Of a stretch of 64,000 bases of DNA, positions 35,616-44,919 are shown piece after piece. Made by a program: the position numbers and the translations under genes. A model generated the notes under the pieces. That model saw only the letters and a program-made list of their open reading frames with translations. It had not been told where the DNA came from and did no database searches. This DNA is from Chloroflexota bacterium (GTDB lineage: Bacteria; Chloroflexota; Anaerolineae; CG2-30-64-16), in NCBI GenBank assembly GCA_026389845.1, contig JAPLHB010000102.1:1-64000 (forward strand), written 5' to 3'. Positions within the stretch are counted from its first letter, which is position 1; each line of letters starts with the position of its first letter.

Positions 35616-37256
35616 CTATGGAAGGTTCGGCTCCAAGCGTTCTTTGAGTTCTGCGAGCACTCCTTGTCCCCGCATCTCAATAAACCTGGGATAGTCATCC
35701 GTCCAGACGCCGAATTCATCCAGATCATCAATCAGATGTGTTCGCATGGTCTGAGCCAGCTTGTGATTGCTCGCATGGAACTCTCGCATGTAAACGCTTG
35801 GCGCCCTGGCACCGATCTTCCGCTTGTTCAAGTAGTCATCCACGAGCGTAATGTTCAACACCGAGTTCGCCTGCCAGTCAGGAAATCCGAGCTTGGTCGT
35901 CAGATAGCTCTTGGGAAAGAAGTGGTGGTAGTTCTTGCTGTTCGCAACCTTCAACCAGGAATTGTCTATCTTCAACACACTGTTCGACTTGAACGACTTT
36001 GGCTCATGGAAAGCGTACAGACATAGGATTGCTTTGCAGAATGCGTCACCTGTGCTGAACCATCGCCAGCGCAGATCATCCATGGTCAACCTAACTTCCT
36101 CGCCCTGATAGCTGGGGGGCTTGCCAGCAAGTATGGCGTCCATCCGCGAGATATCCTGTGCAAGTTTACTTTCCACTGCCGAACTGAAGCGACTCGACAG
36201 TGATGCCCACCAGAAGTACTGAACGAGGAGCTTGTCTTGAATATCTGAGGGTTGGTCTCCGCCGGTCTTGATGAAGAAGTACGTAAACGGAACCAAGAGG
36301 GCGTGGTAGGGAAGCAGCAGCGATACTGGGATGCGCAAGTGCGTACGAAGATAGTCTGCTGCGGCGAAAATGCCATCCTTGACGACCGGCCACGCCGCAA
36401 TGAAGCTTGACTTTTTGAGCTTCAGGATGTCTTTGGCGCGCACCTGCCCACAAAGATAGGCCGCGACACACTGAAGCACTGTTGAAGCGGGCACAGTGTC
36501 GTAGCCTGCGTCCTCCAGATCTTTGCCATTGCCGTTGTTATTGATGAGATACTCGTATTCATGGGCCAGATCAAAACGATCCAATTCGTAGGTTTTCGCT
36601 ACCATGATCTCAAAGAGCGTCAACTCTGTGCCCCCGGTGTTGATACGCGTGAAGACCTCGCAAGCAACATCAATTGGGTAGTCTTCGATCACGATAGTGG
36701 AGAAATCGTAGCCGGTAAGTCTCTGCCTATACAGATCAATAGTTTCCAGATACGTCCCATAGTCTTTGGCAAGTCCGGCCAATGATCCGTTGAGTAGCTC
36801 ATAGACCGAAATGTACGGCGTTTTTTCGGGAGGCTCTGGCATAACGACGTTTTCATCCGAGTTGGGGTCAAGGGAGAGGTTGATGGAAACCCTCCGGTAA
36901 TCTATCTGCTGGCCGTCCTTCTCCGATATAGCCCCCTTGCGAACGGCATAAAGTGACGTGATTCTTTGCTGCCCGTCCAAAACATAGAGCGCTGCGTCAC
37001 CGGACGGGATGTCTGGCAGAGCAACGTTGCCAATGTTTCGCACGTGGCGCAGTTCCTCGCGGGTCTTCCAGAAGATGAATGTGCCGATGGGGAAGCCCTT
37101 GATGATGCTGTCAATCAACTTCGCGGTCTGTGCCGTCGTCCAGACGAAGTCTCGCTGAAAAACGGGGATCTTCATCTGGCCGCTATCAATGTTGGTGAAG
37201 AGGTGCTCGTATTTCTTGGACTGGTTCTGAGGTTGCGATGCTTTGGTCTCAGCCAT
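35616..37256 (-). CDS. DUF262 (ParB-like) + C-terminal HNH/DUF1524-like protein (GmrSD-related)
   Basis: IPVFQRDFVWTTAQTAKLIDSIIKGFPIGTFIFWKT, YVLDGQQRITSLYAV, YHHFFPKSYL. Confidence 0.85.
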   Translation of the reverse strand: MAETKASQPQNQSKKYEHLFTNIDSGQMKIPVFQRDFVWTTAQTAKLIDSIIKGFPIGTFIFWKTREELRHVRNIGNVALPDIPSGDAALYVLDGQQRITSLYAVRKGAISEKDGQQIDYRRVSINLSLDPNSDENVVMPEPPEKTPYISVYELLNGSLAGLAKDYGTYLETIDLYRQRLTGYDFSTIVIEDYPIDVACEVFTRINTGGTELTLFEIMVAKTYELDRFDLAHEYEYLINNNGNGKDLEDAGYDTVPASTVLQCVAAYLCGQVRAKDILKLKKSSFIAAWPVVKDGIFAAADYLRTHLRIPVSLLLPYHALLVPFTYFFIKTGGDQPSDIQDKLLVQYFWWASLSSRFSSAVESKLAQDISRMDAILAGKPPSYQGEEVRLTMDDLRWRWFSTGDAFCKAILCLYAFHEPKSFKSNSVLKIDNSWLKVANSKNYHHFFPKSYLTTKLGFPDWQANSVLNITLVDDYLNKRKIGARAPSVYMREFHASNHKLAQTMRTHLIDDLDEFGVWTDDYPRFIEMRGQGVLAELKERLEPNLP

Positions 37257-37415
37257 GGTGTCCTCCGTGAATTGGATTTTCTAGGTTACCTCGCGATTGG
37301 CTAACGGAACAACGGCCGCACACCGTTCACCTACTTTTCACGCAGGTTTGCCCGGGTCCCGCCTTTGTAAATGAGCGAAACTACCGTCTGATCGAAGCAA
37401 ATGGCTGGATTCCGG

Positions 37416-37816
37416 TCACAGAAGATTGAGGAACCCAGCCTGCTCGAAATCCCTATCTGTAGTTAACACCTGCGTCAGACGCGCTCCTGCATCACGACGA
37501 AGGAAATGCAATCGGTCAGACCCCATTCCTTGTCGAGGCGCGCACCGTAGAGCGCCACAGCGCGGTCAAACAGAGCCGCATCTACCGGCACAACCTCGAT
37601 GTTGGGATCGGCGCACAAGTCCTGGATTGTCGCATGGCCCAGGGCGCGCCAGCGAACGCGGCTCAACCCATTGCCGATCTCGGTCAAGACAGCTTCGGTG
37701 GTCAAGAAGGGGGGCTGCACCGATCGCGAAACCGCGGCTGCGCGATTGTGGTGCTCGTCAGCCATGTTGACCAGCGCCAGAATGTAGCCGGTGTCAATAA
37801 AAACGGGTGGCTTCAT
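37416..37816 (-). pseudogene. VapC-like PIN toxin with a C-terminal frameshift
   Basis: Intact frame ends MQERV* at 37475; the alternate frame continues LTQVLTTDRDFEQAGFLNLL*. Confidence 0.75.
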
Positions 37817-38064
37817 TGCTTCTCGACGCCGTACAGGTAGTGATCGTGTTGCTCTGCCAAATCGCTCACGCCCAGATCGGTCGCACGGTCCAGAATCCGC
37901 TGGAAGGCCAGCGTGGATGGCTTGGATCGGGGGCGCGGTTCTGCAGCCGAGGTAGCCAGGCGGCTCAGGAGATCAATGAGGTCCGTGCGTTCCTCCTTCG
38001 CCAGGGTTTCCAGCCGGACGTAAAGTGGCCTAGGTAGTTCAATCGTCACAGTATTCACAGTCAT
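37813..38064 (-). CDS. VapB-like antitoxin
   Basis: 83 aa, TVTIELPRPLYVRLETLAKEERTDLIDLL; 4-nt overlap with the PIN gene. Confidence 0.7.
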   Translation of the reverse strand: MTVNTVTIELPRPLYVRLETLAKEERTDLIDLLSRLATSAAEPRPRSKPSTLAFQRILDRATDLGVSDLAEQHDHYLYGVEKQ

Positions 38065-38122
38065 CGGCCTGTCTCCTCTTGTTTGTCGGTAGCGCCATTA
38101 TAGAACGAAATTGACGAATCCG

Positions 38123-39571
38123 TCAGGACTTGGTTTTCACCCACCGCAAGCTCACCGTGCTCAGCACGAACAACACCCCATAGCACGCGAAGATCGCGGC
38201 GTACCCCAACCCCGGCGTCACGCGATTGAGCGTATCGGCCAGCGGCCCGCCGATGCCGGAGCCGATCATGCCCGCACCCGCGCCGGCCAGGTTGGAGATG
38301 CCCAGGTAGCGCCCCGCTTCCGCGCTCGGCACGAGCCGTGTGCCCAGCGCCCAGTTGGTGGTCATAAAAAGGCCGGTCGCCAGCCCCAACGTGATGCCCG
38401 CGACGTAGATCAGTGAGAGATTCGGAACCCAGATAGCGCCGAGCAGCAGGAACGCGGCCACGGCCGCCACCAGTCCGCTGATTCCCACCAGTCGCTTGTG
38501 ACCCATGCGATCCGCCAGCCAGCCGCCGGGCAGCGCGGTCAGCAGGGTGCAGACGCCCACGACCATCATCAGGCTGCCGGTCAGGTCGGCCGCAGCCTCG
38601 CGGGTCATCTTGAAGGCGTACATCAGAAAATAGGGCGCGAAGCCCTGGATGGAGGTGGCTGCGGCCAGGAAAAGCAGCCGGTTGACCACCCACCAGGTGA
38701 ACGGCGCGTGTTCCCTGGCGTCCTGGCGGCCGAGGGTGCCGATCGCGCCCGCCCACACGCCGACCACGACCGCGACCACCATCGCGATCAGCCCGCCCAC
38801 GCCCAGGCCGATTGCGCGCGCCGTGACCGCGCCGGCCGCAGGCCAGGCGATCAGCCCCGCCAGTCCGCCGATCACGCCGCCGCCGAGCAATCCGGCCGCG
38901 GCGCCCACACCGATCCCCGCCAGGACGCCCAGGACGCGCAGCATAGGCGGTCCCAGCGGCGTGTTGGGCTTCTCCCGCAGCGGCTCCTCCTTCACCAGGA
39001 GCATCGTCAGCAGCATGGTGACGAGCAGCCCCGCGCCGGTGGCGAAGATGGCCCAGCCGACCTGTTTGGCCGCGACCAGCTTGGCGACGGTGAACGCGAC
39101 CAGGATCAGCGGGAGCAGCTCGAAAATCGCCTTGACGCCCGACGACCGGCCGCGCTGGTCCTCGGGCACTAGGTCGGGGATCAGCCCCTGCAGCGGGCCG
39201 TGCGAGACGTTGGCGGAGAACTGTTGCAGCAGGATCGCAATCAGCAGCGCCCAGTAGCCACCCGCCAGACCGATGGCGGCCAGGAAGAGCAAATCAAAAA
39301 GCGTGCCGGCGAAGATAAACGGTCGCCGCCGGCCGAAGCGGGACATGCTCCGGTCACTGAGCAGCCCCATTGCGGGCTGCACCAGCATGGCGATGACCAG
39401 CCCGGCGGTGCGCATCGCGCCCAGGGCGGTGTTCATCACGTCCCCACTCACGAACCCTGCCACCAGGTAAGGCATGAAGATCGAGCCGATGGCCGTGTTG
39501 CGGATGTTCAACCCGAGCCAGAAGAGGTTGATAGAGAGGTGGTCATACCAACGGAGAGGTTTCATGGGCAT
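38123..39571 (-). CDS. MFS transporter (GPH/sugar-type)
   Basis: 482 aa multi-TM; MGLLSDRSMSRFGRRRPFI. Confidence 0.88.
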   Translation of the reverse strand: MPMKPLRWYDHLSINLFWLGLNIRNTAIGSIFMPYLVAGFVSGDVMNTALGAMRTAGLVIAMLVQPAMGLLSDRSMSRFGRRRPFIFAGTLFDLLFLAAIGLAGGYWALLIAILLQQFSANVSHGPLQGLIPDLVPEDQRGRSSGVKAIFELLPLILVAFTVAKLVAAKQVGWAIFATGAGLLVTMLLTMLLVKEEPLREKPNTPLGPPMLRVLGVLAGIGVGAAAGLLGGGVIGGLAGLIAWPAAGAVTARAIGLGVGGLIAMVVAVVVGVWAGAIGTLGRQDAREHAPFTWWVVNRLLFLAAATSIQGFAPYFLMYAFKMTREAAADLTGSLMMVVGVCTLLTALPGGWLADRMGHKRLVGISGLVAAVAAFLLLGAIWVPNLSLIYVAGITLGLATGLFMTTNWALGTRLVPSAEAGRYLGISNLAGAGAGMIGSGIGGPLADTLNRVTPGLGYAAIFACYGVLFVLSTVSLRWVKTKS

Positions 39572-39709
39572 GCTCCCGAAAGCAGAATGTCGAGATCATC
39601 TGAGGGCACAGTATACCACGGCTTGGGTTTTTTCAGACAGCGAGTTCCGATGAAACTCAGATATCCGCGCGTTCTTGCGTCTCCGCGGGCTTGCTGGTAA
39701 ACTTGCCCC

Positions 39710-40654
39710 GTGTACATCATCAATACATTGGTTCCGCTGCTGGCGCTGATGTTGCTGGGCGCCGCGCTGCGCCGCACCGCCTTTGTCCCGCCTGGCTTCT
39801 TTCAAGAGACCAACCGGCTGCTCTATTGGATCGCGCTGCCGTGCCTGCTGTTCTATCAGACCGCGGAGGCCACGATCGAGGGCGACGCGGCGCTGCGGGT
39901 CTTCCTGGTGCTGCTGGCGGGCATGATCTTTGGCCTCGTCCTGGGCTACATCGTGGCCTGGGCCTTGCGCGTCCCGGCCGCCGCGTTGGGCGCATTCGTC
40001 CAAGGGACTTTTCGGGGCAACCTGGCCTTCGTCGGCCTGCCCGTCGTGCTCTTCGCCCTGGCCGCGCCGGACGGGAAGACCGCACCCGGCCTGACAGCGC
40101 TGGCTGTGCTGGCGATCGCGTTTCTCGTCCCGATCTACAACGCGACCGCCGTAGCTGTGCTGCTGGGGGCGCAACGCAGCCAACCACATCTCACGCGGCG
40201 GCGGATACGCGAGTTGATTGTCGGCATCGCCTCCAACCCGCTGGTGTTGTCATCCCTGGCCGGGCTGGTTTTCGCTGTGACCGCCTGGAAATTACCCCCC
40301 GTGCTGCGCCAGACCTGCGCCACCCTCGGCCAGATGACCACGCCCCTGGCGCTGCTGGGGATCGGCGCAGCCTTGACGCCGCGGTCGGTGCGCACCGGGC
40401 TGAAATACAGCGGCGCGGCCGCGTTGATCAAGGTCGCGGCCGCGCCGTTAGCCGGTTGGCTGCTGGCCCCTCACCTGGGCCTGGCGCCGGCGGAGTTGCG
40501 GATAGCGATGCTCTACCTGTGCTGCCCTACGGCTGTGGCCTCTTACGTCATGGCCCGGCAACTCGGCTCCGACGATGAACTGGCGGGCAACATCATCGTG
40601 GTGTCCACGCTCCTCTCGATACCGGCACTGGCGGTCGCGCTGTTGATTACGTGA
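39710..40654 (+). CDS. AEC-family (auxin efflux carrier-like) transporter
   Basis: IINTLVPLLALMLLGAALRRTAFVPPGFFQETNRLLYWIALPCLLF. Confidence 0.88.
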   Translation: MYIINTLVPLLALMLLGAALRRTAFVPPGFFQETNRLLYWIALPCLLFYQTAEATIEGDAALRVFLVLLAGMIFGLVLGYIVAWALRVPAAALGAFVQGTFRGNLAFVGLPVVLFALAAPDGKTAPGLTALAVLAIAFLVPIYNATAVAVLLGAQRSQPHLTRRRIRELIVGIASNPLVLSSLAGLVFAVTAWKLPPVLRQTCATLGQMTTPLALLGIGAALTPRSVRTGLKYSGAAALIKVAAAPLAGWLLAPHLGLAPAELRIAMLYLCCPTAVASYVMARQLGSDDELAGNIIVVSTLLSIPALAVALLIT

Positions 40655-40729
40655 TGGAGGAAATGGCCCATCTTGGGAGCATTGCCTACTGTTTCGCGCG
40701 ACCGAATATAGATAATTAACACATAGTAA

Positions 40730-40743
40730 TTTGACTAAATTCC
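40730..40743. promoter_or_regulatory. Suf operon promoter region with candidate operator AATTT-GACT-AAATT over the -35 TTGACT
   Basis: Palindrome overlaps TTGACT at 40733-40738 upstream of the regulator. Confidence 0.4.
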
Positions 40744-40798
40744 CATTGCGTGATACCATATTGCCGTTCAGAGCGTTGTATCGTTCGAGGTGAGTTCC

Positions 40799-41440
40799 AT
40801 GATCCCGTCCCAATTGACCGACAGCCCCGCCGATGCGGTGTTGAGCATCTTGCAGCGCCAGGGCGAGGCCACGATCAAAGACCTGGAGACCGGCCTGGGC
40901 GTCACGGCCACGGCTGTCCGCCAGCAGATCGCCGGCCTGCTCGCCGATGGCTACATCACGCAAGAGCTTGAACGCGCCGGACGCGGCCGGCCCAAGCACG
41001 TCTACTCGCTGACGCCGAAGGGCCGGGCGCGCTTCCCCCACCACTACGATGAGTTCACCAACTCGCTGTTGCGCGAAATCCTGGTCAGTGAAGGCCCGCA
41101 GAAGGTGACGGAGCTATTGGGGCGGATGAGCCACCGGCTGGCCGAGCAGTACGAGCGCCAGCTTGCCGGCCTCCCGTCGGCCGAGCGCGCGGCCAAGCTG
41201 ACCGAGCTGCTCAACGCCAAAGGCATCCTGACCGAAGTGACCTTTGCGCCAGACGGGATCGTCTTTCACGAATACACCTGCCCCTACTACGAATTGGCGA
41301 GAGAAAATCGCGCCATCTGCGATATGGAAGAAGGTATGATCGCCCACGCCGTCCAACAGCCGGTCGAGTTGGTGTCGTGCACGTTGGATGGGCATCACGG
41401 GTGTCAGTTTCGCATCGAGAGTCAGATCGTAACAGGGTAA
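40799..41440 (+). CDS. sufR: SufR-like iron-sulfur transcriptional regulator
   Basis: Winged-helix N-terminus; C-terminal Cys set [17 protein letters not shown]...CTLDGHHGC. Confidence 0.85.
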   Translation: MIPSQLTDSPADAVLSILQRQGEATIKDLETGLGVTATAVRQQIAGLLADGYITQELERAGRGRPKHVYSLTPKGRARFPHHYDEFTNSLLREILVSEGPQKVTELLGRMSHRLAEQYERQLAGLPSAERAAKLTELLNAKGILTEVTFAPDGIVFHEYTCPYYELARENRAICDMEEGMIAHAVQQPVELVSCTLDGHHGCQFRIESQIVTG

Positions 41441-41471
41441 GACGAAAAACGCATCCAAGGAGATAAGTTTC

Positions 41472-42290
41472 ATGCTCGCCGAATTAGTCATCAAAGACCT
41501 TTATGCCTCCGTGGACAACAAACCGATCCTGCAGGGCGTCAACCTGACGATCCGCCAGGGCGAAGTACATGCGCTGATGGGGCCGAACGGCTCCGGCAAG
41601 AGCACGCTGGCCTACACCATCGCCGGTCACCCGCACTACCAGGTGACGGGCGGCGATATCCTGCTGAACGGGCAGAGCATCCTTGGGCTGGCGCCGGACC
41701 AGCGCGCCAAAGCCGGCCTTTTCCTGGCTTTTCAGTATCCGACGGCAATCCCCGGCGTCAGCATGGCGAATTTCCTGCGCCAGGCGGTCAGCGCAGTGCG
41801 CGGCTATACCGACCGGGCCAAGCAGGCCGTAACCGAGGGTGGCAACGCCAAGGTGATCGGCTCGGAGCTGATGCCGATGCGTGATTTCCGCAAAGAGCTG
41901 ATACAGAAGATGGACAAGCTGCACATTGACCAGGCGTTCGCCCGGCGCTATCTGAACGATGGCTTCTCCGGCGGCGAAAAAAAGCGCGCCGAGATCCTGC
42001 AAATGGCGATGCTCGAACCCAAGATCGCGGTGCTGGACGAGACCGATTCGGGCCTGGACATTGATGCGCTGCGCGTGGTGGCCGAGGGCGTCAACGGCCT
42101 GATCGGCCCCAACCTGGGCACGCTGCTGATTACGCACTACCAACGGCTGCTGGACTACATCAAGCCCCAATTCGTACACGTCTTCTACAATGGCCGCATT
42201 GTCCTCTCCGGCGGGCCAGAGATGGCGCTGGAGCTTGAGGCGAAGGGGTACGATTGGGTGCGCGAGCAGTTTGGGGAAGCGATCTCGTAG
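41472..42290 (+). CDS. sufC: Fe-S cluster assembly ATPase
   Basis: [63 protein letters not shown]. Confidence 0.96.
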   Translation: MLAELVIKDLYASVDNKPILQGVNLTIRQGEVHALMGPNGSGKSTLAYTIAGHPHYQVTGGDILLNGQSILGLAPDQRAKAGLFLAFQYPTAIPGVSMANFLRQAVSAVRGYTDRAKQAVTEGGNAKVIGSELMPMRDFRKELIQKMDKLHIDQAFARRYLNDGFSGGEKKRAEILQMAMLEPKIAVLDETDSGLDIDALRVVAEGVNGLIGPNLGTLLITHYQRLLDYIKPQFVHVFYNGRIVLSGGPEMALELEAKGYDWVREQFGEAIS

Positions 42291-42385
42291 TGCGTGGTGC
42301 ATATTCCGTTTTCGCCAGGACGACTGCTCGCCGCTGAGTGCAACGGAACACGTAACACGTAACACGCAACACTCGGAGCACACTT
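42288..42385 (+). repeat. Stop-anchored 7-bp-unit hairpin, 14 units filling the sufC-sufB spacer
   Basis: TAGTGCG TGGTGCA TATTCCG ... CGGAACA CGTAACA CGTAACA CGCAACA CTCGGAG CACACTT then ATG. Confidence 0.85.
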
Positions 42386-44908
42386 ATGCCTGCAACCGAC
42401 ACCGATCGCCAGGCGCTCGACAGCGTCAAGAGCGATTACAAATATGGGTGGAGCCAGCCCGAAAGCTATGCGTTCAAGTCGCGCAAGGGGCTGGATCACG
42501 ACATCGTCGAGCAGATCAGCCAGATGAAGCACGAGCCGGATTGGATGCGCCAGCTCCGGCACGAGGCGCTCGACATCTTCTTGTCCAAGCCGATCCCGAC
42601 CTGGGGCGCCGACCTGAGCGCGATTGACTACCAGGACATCTACTACTACATCAAGCCCGTCGAAGCCCAGGGCAAAAGCTGGGACGACGTGCCGGCCGAC
42701 ATCAAAGAGACCTTCGATAAGTTGGGGATCCCCGAGGCCGAGCGCAAGTTCCTGGCCGGAGCGGGCGCACAATATGAATCTGAAGCCGTGTACCATTCTC
42801 TCAAACAGGAGTGGGAGAAGCAGGGCGTCATCTTCGTAGACAGCGACAGCGGCCTGCGCGAGCACCCGGAGATCTACAAGGAGTATTTCGGCACCGTCGT
42901 GCCCTCCACCGACAATGTCTTTGCCGCGCTGAACACCGCGTGCTGGTCGGGTGGGTCGTTCGTCTACGTGCCGAAAGGAGTGCATCTCGACATCCCCCTC
43001 CAGGCCTACTTCCGCATCAATGCGCAGAGCATGGGGCAGTTCGAGCGCACGCTGATCATCGTGGATGAGGGCGCCAGTGTACATTATGTGGAGGGGTGCT
43101 TTCTCGCCGGGGCGCGCGTCCGCACGCGCGGTGGCGAGAAGGCGATCGAACAGATACAAGTGGGCGACGAGGTGCTGACACACCGCGGCCGCTACCGCAA
43201 GGTCTATCACACGATGCAGCGCCCCTATCAAGGTTCCGTCTATCGCGTGCGCTATTTCGGCGATAGTGCGCAAGAACTCCAAGTCACCGAAGAGCATCCG
43301 CTGCTGGTAGCTCGCCGCGAACAGGCGCACGAGCGAAACCGGCAGTTTGCGCCTGAATGGCTAACTGCGGCCGAGGTCAAGCCCAGCGACTATCTCGCCA
43401 TCCCCGTGCCTCGCGGCGAAGCCTCCAGCGACGACGCGCACCGGACGATTGTGCCGGTAGGACGTGGACGCCACGCGCCAGTCCAGCGCGAAGTCACTCT
43501 GCCGCTGGAACCAGATTTCTATCGTCTCCTGGGTTACTATTATGCCGAGGGGCACGTGGACAACGAGCACTATCTCACCTTCTCGTTCAACGTGGCAGAG
43601 ACAGAGTATCTCGAAGATGTAAAGGAACTGTTTGGGCGCTACTTCGGCCTGACACCCACAGAGAACAAGCCGCGCCAGAACGGGCAGACACTTGTTTTCG
43701 CTTCAACCCAAGTTGCGCGTGCCTTTGCCAATGAATTCGGCTCAACGGTGTACGACAAACACGTGCCGGAGTGGGTGCGGAACGCCTCGACCGAACACCT
43801 GGCTCAATTGGTGCGTGGAATGTGGTGTGGCGACGGCAGTTATGATCCCAAGAAGAACATGTTCCGGTTCAACACGGTATCGCGCGATTTCGCGTACACA
43901 TTTCGCGATGCGCTGCTTCGGCTTGGGATTGCCGCATCGGTGAACCTCCAGCCGCGCGAGGAGCCACGCAAAGACATCTACGCAGTGGTGATTTCATCGC
44001 CGTGGAACGCCAAATTCGGCGCTATTGTCGGTTGCCCGGCACCGAACGGCAGCCAAAGCGGCTCGCCATTCTACCTCGACGAGCAGTATCTCTACGTCCC
44101 CATTCGCGCCATTGAGATCGAAAATCGCGCGACTACCGTCTACAATTTCTCGGTCGAGGAGGATGAGTCATACGTTGGCGAGGGAGTCGTCTCGCACAAC
44201 TGCACCGCACCTACCTATTCCAACGACTCGCTGCACTCCGGCGTCATCGAAATCATCGTGCGCAAAGGCGCGCGCTGCCGCTACACCACCATCCAGAACT
44301 GGTCCACCAACGTCTACAACCTAGTGACGCAACGATCGCTGGTCTACGAAGGCGGAACGATGGAGTGGGTTGATGCCAACATGGGATCCAAGATCACCAT
44401 GAAATACCCCAGTATCTATATGCTGGGCGACGGCGCACACGGGCAAATCCTCTCGATGGCGTTCGCTGGCCCCGGCCAACACCTGGACACCGGCGGCAAG
44501 CTGGTGCATGCTGCGCCGAACACATCCAGCCAACTCATCTCCAAATCCATCAGCAAGGGCGGCGGCCGCGCGAGCTACCGCGGCCTGCTGAAGGTCAGCA
44601 AGGGCGCACACGGAGCCAAGTCGAACGTGGTCTGCGACGCCCTGCTGTTGGACGAGCGCAGTCGCTCCGACACCTATCCGTACATCGAGATTGACGAGGA
44701 CGATATCACCGTCGGCCACGAGGCATCGGTCAGCAAGATCGGCGAAGAGCAACTTTTCTATCTCCAGAGCCGCGGCTTGGCGGAAAATGAAGCCAGCGCC
44801 ATGATCGTCGCCGGCTTCATCGAGCCGATGGTCAAGGAGCTGCCGATGGAGTATGCGGTGGAGTTGAATCGGCTGATCCAGTTGCAAATGGAAGGGTCGG
44901 TTGGGTAA
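42386..44908 (+). CDS. sufB: Fe-S cluster assembly protein SufB, intein-containing precursor
   Basis: Extein VHYVEG / CTAPTYSNDSLHSGVIEI; 840 aa with an internal intein. Confidence 0.95.
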   Translation: MPATDTDRQALDSVKSDYKYGWSQPESYAFKSRKGLDHDIVEQISQMKHEPDWMRQLRHEALDIFLSKPIPTWGADLSAIDYQDIYYYIKPVEAQGKSWDDVPADIKETFDKLGIPEAERKFLAGAGAQYESEAVYHSLKQEWEKQGVIFVDSDSGLREHPEIYKEYFGTVVPSTDNVFAALNTACWSGGSFVYVPKGVHLDIPLQAYFRINAQSMGQFERTLIIVDEGASVHYVEGCFLAGARVRTRGGEKAIEQIQVGDEVLTHRGRYRKVYHTMQRPYQGSVYRVRYFGDSAQELQVTEEHPLLVARREQAHERNRQFAPEWLTAAEVKPSDYLAIPVPRGEASSDDAHRTIVPVGRGRHAPVQREVTLPLEPDFYRLLGYYYAEGHVDNEHYLTFSFNVAETEYLEDVKELFGRYFGLTPTENKPRQNGQTLVFASTQVARAFANEFGSTVYDKHVPEWVRNASTEHLAQLVRGMWCGDGSYDPKKNMFRFNTVSRDFAYTFRDALLRLGIAASVNLQPREEPRKDIYAVVISSPWNAKFGAIVGCPAPNGSQSGSPFYLDEQYLYVPIRAIEIENRATTVYNFSVEEDESYVGEGVVSHNCTAPTYSNDSLHSGVIEIIVRKGARCRYTTIQNWSTNVYNLVTQRSLVYEGGTMEWVDANMGSKITMKYPSIYMLGDGAHGQILSMAFAGPGQHLDTGGKLVHAAPNTSSQLISKSISKGGGRASYRGLLKVSKGAHGAKSNVVCDALLLDERSRSDTYPYIEIDEDDITVGHEASVSKIGEEQLFYLQSRGLAENEASAMIVAGFIEPMVKELPMEYAVELNRLIQLQMEGSVG
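43097..44200 (+). mobile_element. SufB intein (368 aa) with LAGLIDADG-type homing endonuclease
   Basis: N-terminus CFLAGARVRTRGGEKAIEQIQVGDEVLTH; endonuclease motifs LLGYYYAEGH and LVRGMWCGDGSY; C-terminus GVVSHN before Cys. Confidence 0.93.
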
Positions 44909-44919
44909 GGGTAACGACT

